Assembly: GCA_030035585.1 (NCBI GenBank)
Contig: CM057462.1
Span: 100,895,234-100,959,233, forward strand
Direction of reading: 5' to 3'
Length of the DNA: 64,000 nt
Origin: Dugong dugon
Taxonomy: Eukaryota > Chordata > Mammalia > Sirenia > Dugongidae
The notes under the pieces were generated by a model. That model was given only the letters and a program-made list of their open reading frames with translations, searched no databases and was not told where the DNA came from. Of the stretch, positions 1-10,421 are shown piece by piece. The first letter of the stretch is position 1; each line of letters starts with the position of its first letter. Position numbers and translations under genes: made by a program.

Positions 1-527
1 CAGGAGGGCATGTGGCGAGGACACCAACAGCATCTGCTGCACTGGGTCAGATACAAGTTTCACAGATCCTGGATCAATCTCACTTTGGCAGTGGAATGAT
101 GTAACATTTTACACTGAGATTAAGTCATAAAGCCAGATTCTGAGGCAAATGTTACATAAAGTAAAATTACCTTTACTTTATTGGATCTATAAACTGACAT
201 ACAGTTTCTCAATAGATCCAAATTCCAGGTTTATGTTCAGCATTGGAACAGCACACTGGCTCTGAAGTTGGGCATCAGATGTAGTGGTTGGCTTGCATTT
301 GAGGTTTCTGTTATACGAAAAAAAAAAATTATCTTTAAACTTTGGCTTCTCACTCATTCTTTGAGGGGCACATGAAACCTGAGACTGAGGAAAGAGCATA
401 ACCTTTGTTTTCATACTTAATTTAGGGCATGTGCTCATTGAGTGGAATTACCTGCACTGTTTAAATTATTTCTCTTTCCCTCTCTCTTTTACACACACAC
501 AGTGCACTTTTCCCCCTACAACTGAAG
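1..527. other. Unassigned sequence, no gene seen
   Basis: I see no convincing repeat or coding signal here. The 83-codon minus-strand frame at 187-438 has no recognisable domain and crosses an A-run, so I treat it as chance. A pyrimidine-rich stretch with a short AC run lies near 474-502. Confidence 0.5.
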
Positions 528-688
528 TTAATTACCCCTTGTCGTTGAGTCAATTCCTACCCATATCTACCCTATAGGACAGAGTAGAACTGCCTCGGAG
601 GGTTTCCAAGGAGCAGTTGGTGGATTCGAACTGCCGACCTTTTGGTTAGCTGCCATAGCTCTTAGCTACTGTGCCACCAGGGCTCCAA
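528..688 (-). mobile_element. AfroSINE, minus strand
   Basis: Read on the minus strand, the element starts with the GGAGCCCTGGTGGCAC-type 5' end (plus-strand complement near 670-688). It continues through a tRNA-like B box around GGTTCGAAT and ends in the RTE-related tail at 535-600 (complement of the GAGTC...CGAC motif). This matches the tRNA-derived SINE found throughout the window. The family is non-coding and depends on RTE-clade LINE proteins. Confidence 0.85.
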
Positions 689-1265
689 AGTTAAAGTGTA
701 ACTTAAATATGCATATAATGTGACTCCATTTATGTATAAAGACCAAACTTAACTGGAATCACCAATGGGTCCACCTTTTGGGTGAAATTGAGGAGGGTGG
801 TATGCTTGGGAAATGGAATGGATTCCAACCACCTTTCCTAACATTCAGTTAAAGCCCTTTTAAAGATTGACACCATAAGTGCAAGAACTAAACAACATAA
901 AGAATTAGCCAGCAAAAGGTGAATGGCAGACTCTGCTCTTCAAGATAAAGCAGTAGGATTAGGAATGCAAATAATGCTGTTTTACAGTAAGGTCGGAAAC
1001 AAATTGCCGATCTTAATCCAAATCTTAATTTACTTGAGCAGGGATTAGGGAAAAACAGATCAAGAATTGAAATGTAGGAACAGAGAAAATGAGGAGAGAA
1101 AAACAATGCAAATACATTGATCCACATGATCGTGCCTCATTGGCACTGTTATTTAGAAATACGTTCTAATGGTTATGCTCCAGGAGGTAGACTTTTTCTC
1201 CCCTAGCCTTCTAATCACCCCCACTGTTCTTGATACTGAGTTTCTGTGTACATTGTTTTTATCTG
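689..1265. other. Unassigned sequence
   Basis: AT-rich sequence with no recognisable repeat, RNA gene or exon. The 79-codon minus-strand frame at 888-1127 is hydrophobic and low in complexity, and nothing supports it as coding. Confidence 0.45.
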
Positions 1266-1414
1266 AGCTTCCTGCTAGAGTAAAGTAATAGAACTGAGGC
1301 TCTGAGATGCTGGAATGTATGCTTCATAGAGGCTGAGAGCTTTTCTGTTGTGCTCACTGCTGAATCACCAGTGCCTAGAACAATGCCTGGCACATAGTAC
1401 ATGATTAATAAGTA
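1266..1414 (+). repeat. L2 LINE 3' end remnant, plus strand
   Basis: The stretch near 1370-1405 has the typical L2 ending: a CAGTGCCTAGAACAATGCC-type motif followed by CTGGCACATAGTA and an AT-rich tail. Divergence is high, as expected for an ancient mammalian LINE. Confidence 0.6.
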
Positions 1415-1416
1415 AC

Positions 1417-1637
1417 TGCTCCTGAGTGGCACAAATGGTTAAGTGCTTGACTACTAACCAAAATGTTGGCGGTTCGAACCCATCCATAGGCACATCAGAA
1501 AAAAGGTCTGGTAATCTGCTTCCAAAAGATCACAGCCATTGAAAATCCTATGGAGCACAGTTCTACTCTGCAACACATGATGTTGTCATGAGTCAGAATT
1601 GACCCCATGGCATCCATTTCTTTTTTGTTGTTGTTGA
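1417..1637 (+). mobile_element. AfroSINE, plus strand
   Basis: It opens with the CTGAGTGGCACAAATGGTTA-type head (A-box region) and has GGTTCGAACCC as B box at about 1470. The middle contains CTATGGAGCACAGTTCTACT, and the tail ends in a (TTG)n run at 1625-1637. This is the longer SINE variant with an extra middle segment (GGTCTGGTAATCTGCTTCC). Confidence 0.85.
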
Positions 1638-2159
1638 AAGAACGAACAGTGTTTGTGTTGAGGTCCTTTCCATCCTGGAATCTAGCCAAATTCCCTTATT
1701 TCCAAGTTCTAGGAGCTCCAGGGGAAAGACTTTGAAACTTGTCTGTAAGAAATGGAATTCAGAGGTATTTAACAGCGTGGGTTAACAGGGGAGGGAAGGT
1801 TTAATGGGAGTTAGATGCAAGACCCCGGAGAGAGAAATTTCCATGAGTGAGCAAGCAGGGTGGTGTGGGGGCCAAATTCAGCAACAGTGTGGAGGGAGGG
1901 AAGGAACAGCAGTTCTGCACATGGTTCAAGACAATTATTGAAGGCTTCCCTGATTCCCCCGCCATACTTGAAGATTTTCTTTTCTCAATATCTTTTGTAA
2001 ATATTTTCATTTTAGCATGTATCACATTTTATTGTCATTTTTTATATACCTAGCTTTCTGTTTTTAGACTCTGAGCTAACTGTTTCAGTTCCCAGGCTCA
2101 AGGGAGAGAGGTAACAGGGGGCCTTCAGTTGCTTTCTGGATTGCACATAAACACTCCCC

Positions 2160-2400
2160 ATATAGGCTGTGGCAATATTCTCCCAAACAGATTCCGTTTT
2201 CTCATCCTGTGCTTTTGCACCTGTTCCCTCTGCTTGAAATGTCTTCGATCTGCTTGTCTGCTTGGCAAACTCCTGCTCATTTTTAAGTCCCTGCAGACAG
2301 GCTGTGTCCTTTGTGAAGCTTCTGACTATGGGGCTCTCCCAATGTTCTGACTTCGTAACACTTACCGTATTGTATGATAACAGCTTGCTGAGTGACTGTT
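2160..2400 (+). repeat. L2 LINE remnant, plus strand
   Basis: The CTTTTGCACCTGTTCCCTCT motif followed by a GCTTGAAATGTCTTC-type segment matches the L2 internal 3' region. High divergence explains the short meaningless frames across it. Confidence 0.55.
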
Positions 2401-2409
2401 CACCCTCTA

Positions 2410-2835
2410 GGCTGTTGATGGGAGCCTTTTCAGGCTGGCCTCGGTAGTCTCCACCATTCCTGCAGATTCTACCATGACTCCAAGGTTTACCTAAAAAGAA
2501 CTGCCTAGAAAGTGCTTGAGCAATGAGTTATGTGTGTCTTATAACAGTACGCTAGAAGGAAGAGTGCTACCCGAACTCGAGGCCTTGGCTCTAGGTTTGA
2601 GAGTCTAGTTTTTACGCTGTCTCAGAACATACCTTCATTCCCTGCTCAGAAACCCCTGCTCCTGACACCCCCAATACACCCCATTCTGTCTGGCCAGGAT
2701 TTTCATGATGATTATCTTTTTTCCTCTTTTTATGTCTTGTCAGTGGAAATGGGGAGTGGATAGATTATGGCATGTAGGCATCTGGAATTCCGTGAAGCTG
2801 AGATAATTAGTCCCATGGTTTATGGTCTTTAGGCT
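2410..2835. other. Unassigned sequence
   Basis: I recognise no feature here. Composition is ordinary for mammalian intergenic DNA. Confidence 0.4.
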
Positions 2836-2975
2836 TGTTCTCAAAGATGTGTGGTGGCTGTCATGGTCTCTAACCCCACAGCTGCAAGACCCTGAGGAGA
2901 GACACTGGGATTTTCATCTTTGTATTCCTAGCACCTAGTGGACTTGTTAGCTGAATGAGTGAATGAGGTTGCTTA
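2836..2975 (+). repeat. L2 LINE 3' end remnant, plus strand
   Basis: The TTTGTATTCCTAGCACCTAG motif at about 2920-2940, followed by a GAATGAGTGAATGAG tail at 2953-2967, is the standard L2 ending. Confidence 0.6.
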
Positions 2976-3273
2976 GTCTCTTGAAGATTTCCTTACTACC
3001 CTACACTCTAGAATTTGAATGTGAACCGCCTCATGCTGAAGAACGATAAACCTTAACACTTAGTATCAGTGTTGAGTTTCTGACCCAGCCAACATCTAGA
3101 AGACAGGAAACAATAATTCTATCCCTTCTCAGCCAATATTTGGATTTATAGTCAGAAAAGAAGTGCTTTAGTTCCTTGAAGCGCTAACCTTGTCTATAAA
3201 GTAAGAACTACAGCTTCCTATCACTTGGAATTGGAGGGATTTACTGACCTTAACCAAATGGTTCTCTAGTATT

Positions 3274-3345
3274 AACCCATGGCTGTTGAGTAGATTCCAA
3301 CTCATAGCCACCACATAGGACAGAGTAGAACTGCCCCATAATGTA
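3274..3345 (-). mobile_element. AfroSINE tail fragment, minus strand
   Basis: Only the RTE-related tail and the adjoining ACATAGGACAGAGTAGAACT block remain. The tRNA-like head is missing, so this is a broken copy. Confidence 0.7.
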
Positions 3346-3589
3346 TCTAGAATTAACCATGTATTATACTTGGCATTCTGGGGGTGTTTTATTTTTTTCA
3401 AAACATGATAACCTATCTTATGTTGTTTGATCCTTTTTGCAACACAATAAACAAAGTAGGACAGCTATTATTATTTCTAGTAGGAGGTAAAAAAAGAAAA
3501 CCAGACACAAGGAGGCCCTGTGACTTACTCATAATCTTACACCTAGTTAGTAACAGAGCCAGGGCCATCCCATGAGGCCAAGTCATTTT

Positions 3590-3698
3590 TAATATATAGA
3601 CAGAACATTTCTGCAGGCTCCTACAGAATGCAAGGCTCTGTTCTATGTGTGATTCATGTATTAACTTACTACATCCTCACAACAACCTCAGAGGTAGG
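3590..3698 (-). repeat. MIR or L2-type remnant, minus strand
   Basis: The segment with CTCACAACAACCTCAGAGGT near 3677-3697 resembles the complement of the 3' half of MIR. The copy is short and divergent. Confidence 0.4.
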
Positions 3699-4193
3699 GT
3701 GATAGGCTGAAATTTTGGCCCCACTTCTTAACTTCTCCCTGTCTAGTTGTTCACCACGCCCTTGCCATGACCTCATTGTAGGAGGAGTGTATTTCCCATT
3801 CCTTAACATGGTCCTGTGACCTAGTCTGCCCAATTATATGTGGCTGGAACGACCAGCTTGCCACTTTCAAGCAAAGGTTTTAAGAAGCCTGTGTCTTTTC
3901 ATGTCTTCTCTTGTACCTCTGTCATAGTCGTGAGATAAACCTTCCCTGCAAAAGGAGGGGTGCTCCATGTAGAGCTGCCCCGGTTGACCCACAGATCTGC
4001 AGTAAGATGCAGAGCTGCCCCAGCTGCTGCTGCCTGAAGCAGAGAACCACCTTCATCCCCAAGCTGAGCTGCGTGTGGATCAGCTGGATTCTAGCCCATC
4101 TGCAGATCTGTGAGAATGATTATTCTTTAAGCCACTAAGTTTTGGAATGGTTTGTTAGGCAGCACTGTTGTGGCAATAGCTAACTGATAGAGA
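3699..4193 (+). mobile_element. Probable ERVL/MaLR-type solo LTR, plus strand
   Basis: The start TGATAGGCTGAAATTTTGGC and the end, with TTCTTTAAGCCACTAAGTTT and GGCAATAGCTAACTGATA, match the edges of mammalian ERVL/MaLR LTRs. Length is about 495 bp. No internal viral coding sequence adjoins it, so it is a solo LTR. The terminal CA and the target duplication are not clear, so the exact edges are approximate. The 75-codon frame at 3911-4138 lies inside it and is not a gene. Confidence 0.5.
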
Positions 4194-4655
4194 GCTGCCA
4201 TTGAGTCAACTTCTACTCATGGCGACCCTATGTATAGCAGAAGGAAACCTCGTAACTAAAAAATGTTGCCCAGTCCCACACCATCCTCACAATCACTGGC
4301 ATGTTTGAGTCCATCGCTGTGTCTGCTGTACCAATTCACCTCACCAAGGATCTCTCTTGCCCTCCTTGGCCCTTCTCTTCACCCAACATAATGTTCTTCT
4401 CCATCAATTATTCCCTCCTGATGAATTGTCCAAAGCAAGCAAGTTGGACAGTATTCTGTTGTGATCCATAAAGTTTTCATTGGCTAATTTTCGGAGGTAA
4501 GTCATTACTCCCTTTTTCCTAGTCTTAGTCTGGAAGCTCTGTTGAAACCTTTCCATCATGAGTGATCCTGTTAATATTTGCAGTACTGGTGGCATAGTTT
4601 CCACCATCACAGCAACACACAAGCCACCACAATACGACAAACTGACAGGTGAGGC
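4194..4655 (-). mobile_element. Internally deleted RTE LINE derivative, minus strand
   Basis: On the minus strand this copy begins with the RTE 5' end (plus coordinates 4,655 down to about 4,455; motif GGTGGCTTGTGTGTTGCTGT). It then jumps to the RTE 3' region (GAGGATGGTGTGGGACTGGG) and ends in the tail near 4,194. Almost the whole coding region is absent. The length, about 460 bp, compares with about 3.2 kb for the full RTE. It would depend on RTE proteins supplied in trans. Confidence 0.75.
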
Positions 4656-4689
4656 TGACTGATATTCATAGGTATCTGTTATTCCTATT

Positions 4690-4826
4690 TTATGGGCAAG
4701 GAAATCAAGGCAGAGAGGCTAGGTAATTTGCTTGGCGTTGCTCAGTAGGCAGAGGAGCTAGGATTTGAACTCACGTGGTCTGTCTCCAGAGCCAAAGTTC
4801 TTTAATACCATATACTGCCTCTCTAA
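4690..4826 (-). repeat. MIR SINE, minus strand
   Basis: The complement of the MIR core is clear: a GAGAGGCTAGGTAATTTGC-type block, GGATTTGAACTCACG and an end at ATACTGCCTCTC. Confidence 0.75.
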
Positions 4827-4897
4827 TATTCTAATGTAACTAATTCTCAAACTAAATTTAATCAGAACTTCAGTTTTAAAAAAGAAAGTAGAAAGGA

Positions 4898-5055
4898 AGT
4901 GTAGTATATAGAAAAAGTGCAGGGGTTTTGAAGTCAGGCATTCCCAGGTTCCAATCTTAATTCTACCACTTACTAGCTTAGTGGTTTTGTGTGAATTTCC
5001 TGATGACCCTAAACATCAATTTCCTCAGAAAAATGATAATGGTATTGACTATTTC
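4898..5055 (+). repeat. MIR SINE, plus strand
   Basis: TTGAAGTCAGGCATTCCCAG, CTACCACTTACTAGC and CAATTTCCTCAG are in the MIR order. This copy has the opposite orientation to the MIR just upstream. Confidence 0.7.
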
Positions 5056-5079
5056 ATGAGCATTAATTACTAAATTAAT

Positions 5080-5264
5080 CCCATTCATTGAGCATCTCTT
5101 ATATGCTAAATACTTTTCTAGGTACTCACAGTACATAAATGAGTAAGATTCACTAAAACAGCTTACAGTCTAGAAGCCAAAACAGACACTACGCAGGGAG
5201 ATAAAGCAGATGGTAACTACATGGCACAGGGCAGATAAGGAGCACAGATAACAGGGTCCTAATC
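5080..5264 (-). repeat. L2-type LINE remnant, minus strand, split by SINEs
   Basis: A CATTCATTGAGCATCTCTTA-type opening, then CTAGGTACTCACAG and CAGCTTACAGTCTAGAAG, matches the complement of L2. The same repeat seems to resume at about 5,947-6,000 after the SINE stack, so the SINEs landed inside an older L2. Confidence 0.5.
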
Positions 5265-5599
5265 TTGATTTATGGCACAGTGGTTAAGAGCTACGGCTGC
5301 TAACCAAAAGGTCGGCAGTTCAAATCCACTAGCTGCTCCTTGGAAACCCTATGGGGCAGTTCTGCTCTGTCCTATAGTGTAGCTATGAATTGGTATCGAC
5401 TTGACGGCAATGGGTTTTTTGGGTTTTTTTGGGTGGCACAAATGGTTAAGCACTCCACTACTAGCCGAATGGTTGGCGGTTTGAACCCACCCATAGAACT
5501 CAGAAGACAGGCCTGAAAATCCTATGGAGCAGTTCTACTCCGCACACATGGGGTCGCCATGAGTTGGAATTAACTTGATGGCAATTAACAACAACAACG
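5265..5599 (+). mobile_element. Two head-to-tail AfroSINE units
   Basis: Unit one, 5,272-5,420, has a 5'-truncated head starting GGCACAGTGGTTAAGAGC, a B box and the short body. Unit two, 5,432-5,598, is the longer variant and ends in a (CAA)n tail. Only a G/T-rich linker separates them. The 7-mer TTGATTT flanks the pair at 5,265-5,271 and 5,600-5,606. This suggests that they arrived as a dimer, or that the second unit inserted into the tail of the first. Confidence 0.8.
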
Positions 5600-5607
5600 T
5601 TGATTTG

Positions 5608-5940
5608 AGGCATTGGTGACTCAGTGGTAGGATTCTCATCCCCCACCCCATGCAGGAGACTGGGGTTCAACTCCCAGCCAATGTACTTCATGCACAGCCA
5701 CCACCCAGCAGTGGAGGCTTGCATGTTGCTATGATGCTGAACAGGTTTTAGCGGAGTTTACAGACTAAGACAGACTAGGAAGAAAGGCCTGGCCATCTAC
5801 ATCTGAAAATCAGCCAGTGAATTACAACAGTCCAATCTGCAACTGATCATGGGGATGGCGCAGGACCGGGCCAAATTCTGTTCCATTGTGCATGGGGTTG
5901 TCATGAGTCGGGCCAACTTGACAGCAGCTGACAACAACCA
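5608..5940 (+). mobile_element. tRNA-Gly-headed SINE with RTE 5' and 3' modules
   Basis: There are three parts. A tRNA-Gly-like head (5,610-5,685) is followed by an RTE 5'-end segment (about 5,715-5,820, motif GGCTTGCATGTTGCTATGAT). The RTE 3' tail (about 5,848-5,940) contains GGATGGCGCAGGACCGGGCC and a short CAACAAC end. The target-like TTGATTT/TGATTT lies on each side (5,600-5,606 and 5,941-5,946). This head differs from the Ser/Leu-like head of the other SINEs here. Confidence 0.7.
5610..5685 (+). pseudogene. tRNA-Gly-derived SINE head (not a functional tRNA)
   Basis: The acceptor arms GCATTGG (5,610-5,616) and CCAATGT (5,678-5,684) pair. The A box reads TGACTCAGTGGTAGGATTCT and the B-box region GGGGTTCAACTCCC. 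The anticodon region carries several extra bases (ATCCCCCACCCCATGCAGGA), so it would not fold as a normal glycine tRNA. It is retained as the Pol III promoter of the SINE. Confidence 0.65.
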
Positions 5941-6019
5941 TGATTTGGGAGACGGTCAGGGAAAACATCCCAGAGGAGGTGGTACTTTTGCTGCATCTTA
6001 TATAAGAGAATCATCTGTA

Positions 6020-6895
6020 AAAAAAAAAAAAAAAAATTAGCCTAACATATATTAGTTGCTCATGAAATGTTAATTTTCTCTCCAATTCTTTCAGAGGTCA
6101 TAAGAGCAGACACTATTTTCTTGGCCCAGCAAGAACTTTTCAGGCATAAAGCATGGGAGATATTTTTTTCCTTGTGTGCTGAGCTAAAGAAATGCTGACT
6201 CTCTTGCTTAACATGCGGGTCACTGGCATGGTTCATTTGTAATTGCACAACATAATTCCACCCCCAGATAGGATGCTTTTCGATGGTGTTTTAAAATCTC
6301 CAATTGCTTTTTACGTATGAGGTGAATTTACAGTGAGTTATGTTGCAAGGTAATTTAACCTGACAAGACACACCATACTAAACATTCGCAGACACAGTTT
6401 TGTTTCTCCCTCGAGAAGAAGCTGTTAGAGTAGAGTGGTAATCGCTGTAATATGATCAGCATGGGGGAGATTGATCACACCTAGGAAAGTGACCTCTTGG
6501 AGGTTGGTTGAAAACGGTACACCTTTCCTGTTGATTGATTACACATCAGGGTGGCCATCCCTGGATGGGAAAATTGAGTGTGGTCCTCACCTTCTACTGG
6601 CACATGAACTTTTCTTGTTAGTGTTCACACAAGATTGATGTGCAGCAGCTGTAGTGTAGGGTCCCAGTGTTCATGCCACGAACACTCAGCTAGCTTTGAA
6701 AAGAAAGAGTGAGAAAAGGATTATTATCCATGAATATAATTATAATAAGCCAATTCAAAATGGTGATTGAATTCAAATAAACCCACGGAGAGGAGTTTCC
6801 TTCAAAATTGTTGAGAAGGGGAGTAAAATATATTCATAGAAGAAAGGGCCACTGTCCTCTACATCCTATTCCCAGCATGCCTCAGTTTTAGTGGT
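6020..6895. other. Unassigned sequence
   Basis: I see no recognisable repeat or gene. An A17 run sits near 6,019-6,036 and may be the tail of an old retrocopy. The remainder is ordinary AT-rich DNA. Confidence 0.4.
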
Positions 6896-7796
6896 GTCTG
6901 AGTAGTTTTCATTTATCAGTTTTTATTCCGGATCATTATTCTTTCACTTTCATACAAAATCTCTATTTATTAAGGCTCCACCCAAACTGTCAGTGTCATC
7001 ACCTGACCATCTGATTACTTCTCCTTAGTCTTTGAAGGATTTGCGCGGGCTTTGTAGTCTTTTCCTCTACCCCAGTTCTCGCCATTTTTGTGATTAACTT
7101 CAGGATACACAAGGGCTCTGTGTCCATTCCAGTCTCTTGGTGCTTTGACCTTCTCAGCTTCAGGGATCTTTGCGTTTACTCTTCTTTATCAATCCACTTC
7201 CTAGATGATGTCATCACCCTCCTGCCATCACCTGGAACAGTTTCAATTCTGAAATATTAATTTAAAATACTCTAATCTCTGACCACATCCTCCTATCTTT
7301 TCTATTTCTATCTTTGCATTTCCATCTGTTGTCACTAGACTCATTCTTCAAGTTCTGAGGACCTCTAGTCCCTGGATTCTTTTACTATTTCCCTATTAGC
7401 CCCCTCCTGTTGTCATTTCCTACTTCATCCAGCCTAAACCCCATCTATCACTTCAAACATATATTTTTTTTCCCCATTGTCTTCAAATATCTTGTGCTGT
7501 TTCCTGTGTCTAAGCCACCTGGAAAATTCCCAACTTTAGATCAGTCTGAGCCTCCTCTTTGTAACCAGGATGCTGAACATTACTGAAACTAATCATACAA
7601 CTCTGAAAATTAATGCTACTTAATCACCATTACTACCAATTAATTTCATGGTCTCCAACCTCAGATGGATTTATACTGCCTAAAATTCCTTCTATGGATC
7701 CCTCTTATTCCCATTCTGAATATCAGCCTTTTCAAAATTTCTCCACTCTCTTCAACTCTCCATATTTTCTGCCTTTCTACCTCTCAGCAGATGATT

Positions 7797-8224
7797 TTTT
7801 TAAAAAATAATATTATATTGTTTTTTCTGTGAAAGTTTACACAGCAAATTAGGTTCCCATTTGACAATTTCTACACAAATTACTCAGTGACATTAGTTAC
7901 ATTTTTTCACAATGTGTCAATGTTGTCTTCAGTTGCATTCTGATTGTTCTTTTTCCAGTACTCTAGTTTCTCTGTTCCCCATCTTTTCATCTTTGAGTAA
8001 TTGATTTTTAGGTCTCATGCAGATAGTTTTATAATGGAGCACCATACTCATGGGTAATAATATCCTTTTTTTGTGTGGGCCTGTCTGTTATTTAGCTAAA
8101 AGCTGACCTCAGGGATAGTTTCTATTTAAAGTTTAAAGAGTATCCCAGGGTGATAGTCTCAGGGAGTCTTCTAGTTTCAACTAGTCCAATAAATCTGGAC
8201 TTATTAAGAATTCGAGTTCTGTTC
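7797..8224 (-). mobile_element. 5'-truncated L1, minus strand, with 14-bp target duplication
   Basis: On the minus strand this is the 3'UTR of an elephant-type L1, about 430 bp, ending in the tail next to 7,797 (motif AAAGTTTACACAGCAAATTA on the plus strand). The 14-mer CTCAGCAGATGATT flanks it at 7,783-7,796 and 8,225-8,238. This fixes both edges and identifies the pre-insertion site inside the older LINE. Confidence 0.85.
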
Positions 8225-8533
8225 CTCAGCAGATGATTGTGACTCAGAGAAAACAGATTGGAACTACTTCAAAATCCTGCCTCTCCAACTATAAACTTAT
8301 TGAATGTCAACCAGTCTTTCCTTATTCTCTTATCTCTCAGTGAAAATAGAACTACAAATCTTGTTTTAAGTTTTAAGTCTAATCCTCCATGATACCATGC
8401 CCTTTTCCTCTGTTCAGGAGCAAATGCCAGTGCTCTATTGATTATCCCTTTTCTTTCCTGCATTTCCAGCCACACCCCTGGTATTGACTCCAGACTATAT
8501 TCACTTGAACTTGCTTAAGTTTTTCTTATTTTA

Positions 8534-8556
8534 AACACACACACACACACACACTC
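8534..8556. repeat. (AC)n microsatellite
   Basis: About ten AC units followed by a degenerate TCATACACACTCAC end. Confidence 0.85.
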
Positions 8557-9042
8557 ATACACACTCACCTTCAAACTTTTCCCTAAACAACCTTCTTCTC
8601 CATCTACTATACTCTTTCTTCCCTTTTCCAGGCAGTTTTTAAAAGAGTTTTATTTGTTTGCTTTAGCATTTTCTTCATCTTACGTTTACTGCTTAATTCA
8701 GTGTGGTACCACTAAAATTATTTCCATTCAGCTGACCAACAACCTTCATTGATAAATTCAGTGAAAACTTAACAATCTCTCTGTAGACTCATCAACCACT
8801 ATCACCACTATAACTTTCTGGAAAACTTTTTCCTTTGGCCTCCCTAATACCATGATCTCTAGGTTTTCTTCCCGCTTGTGTCCCACTCATTCATTGCCTC
8901 CATTATGGGTTTTTTTTCCTCTACTCATTTCTTAAATAATGGTATGCCTAGCTGTTCTAGCCTCAATTTTTTTTGTTCTCACTCTATAGCGTTTCCTGGG
9001 TGTTCTTATCAATTTAGTGGCTTTAAAAAATTATCTAACAAA

Positions 9043-9299
9043 TAACCCCAAACAGTTGCTATTGAGATAATTCTGACTCATGTGACCCCATGTGTGTCAG
9101 AATAGAACTGTGTTATACAGGGTCACTATGAGTCAGAATCAGCTCGATGTTAACGGGTTTTATATGTGGTTTTCAGTGGTTGTTTTTTTGGAGGTACATA
9201 GTCAACCTTCATTCTGAGGAGCCTCTGATTTGACTCTAATCCCCAACCTTTTAGTTAGCAGCCGAGCACATTAACCATTTGCACCACCCAGGCACTCCA
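9043..9299 (-). mobile_element. AfroSINE, minus strand, with inverted SINE-tail insert
   Basis: A minus-strand SINE runs from its tail (about 9,045) to its head (about 9,299, complement of GGAGTGCCTGGGTGGTGCAA). At about 9,114-9,160 it contains a plus-oriented SINE 3' tail (CAGGGTCACTATGAGTCAGA and the following CGATG...GGGTTTT). Tail and insert are complementary, so the region could form a hairpin. Confidence 0.75.
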
Positions 9300-10257
9300 T
9301 CTGCATGCTAGATTCTAAAATTTGAATTCTCATTCCAGACCCTCCCCTAGGTCTACATCTGTTTATGAAACTACCAACTGAACAGCCCAACTTAGATGTT
9401 TTGTACGCACCTCATACTCATTTCTGTTCAAATTTGAACATATCTCCAAACTTTCTGTCCCATCATTTTTTGCTTACCTGATATATTCAATTTTACATCA
9501 GAAATTTGATTTTCATTTTTGAGTCTTCACCCTTCCTCATTTCCCACATTCAGACAATTGCTAAATCCAGTCTAAACTACTTTCTAAATATCTCTTAGAT
9601 CCATCTATTTTTCTCCATCCTACTGCTACTGGATTACTGCAGTAGCTTTTTTATATCCAGCTATTTGGACTTCAGTCTTAACCTCAGTCCAATCTGTTCT
9701 TCATATCTCAGCCAGAGTGATTTTTTCCAAAGTGCCAATATAATCTTATGACTTCCCTGGTTAAAATTTTTCAGTGCTGCCCATTGTCCTAAACATAAAG
9801 TTCAAAGTCTGTAAGGCAGCTTGCAAGTCTTCCATTATCTTGTAAACTTATCTCTCCTGCTTTATCACCAGTGCCTTCCAATTCACCTTGCAAGTTAAAC
9901 TGCAAATCAGCTGAATTACTTGAATTTCCACAAATTTAACCATACCTGGTTTTACCTCTAGGTCACTGCTTGCTGTTGCCTTTATCTTTCTTTAATCCTG
10001 TTCTTTACTTCATATTTCAGTGTAGACATTACTTGCTGTATGAAATTTTAACTTGACTCCCCTTCAAGAATGATATATATTCCTCTCATGTGCTTCCATT
10101 GTGCCTTGCATTTCATCCAATTTGGCTCTTAACACACTATATTGCAATTGTTGGTTTACCTGTGATCTCCCCACTAGGCAATCAGTGCCTGAAGGGATGG
10201 GGTTGTCTTCTTCACTGGGCTATCCCTAGTATATTTCCCACCAACTAGAGGACCAGT

Positions 10258-10421
10258 GGAGCCCTGGTGGTGCAGTGGTTAAGAGCTTGGCTGCTAACCA
10301 ATAGGTCTGCAGATTGAATCCAACAGCTGCTCCTTGGAAACCCTATGTGGCAGTTCTACTCTATATTATAGGGTTGCTATGAGTCAGAATTGACTTGATG
10401 CCAGTTGGTTTGGTTTTGGTT
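10258..10421 (+). mobile_element. AfroSINE, plus strand, full-length
   Basis: Starts at GAGCCCTGGTGGTGCAGTGG, has a tRNA-like head with a B-box-like GATTGAATCC, and ends in GGTTTGGTTTTGGTTT. TAGAGGACCA flanks it at 10,246-10,255 and 10,422-10,431, a clear target duplication. Confidence 0.9.

Larger units (their letters stand above)
6900..10245 (+). repeat. Ancient LINE remnant (L2/L1M-like), plus strand, interrupted
   Basis: Pyrimidine-rich sequence carries a conserved order of motifs seen in very old mammalian LINE 3' regions. Examples are GTCTTCACCCTTCCTCATTT, CAATTGCTAAATCCAGTC, GGATTACTGCAGTAGC, CAGCCAGAGTGATTTT and CTTATGACTTCCCTGGTTAA. It runs 6.9-7.78, 8.24-9.04 and 9.30-10.24 kb, split by an L1 and a SINE. 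The family assignment is uncertain. I see no intact coding frame. Confidence 0.5.
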
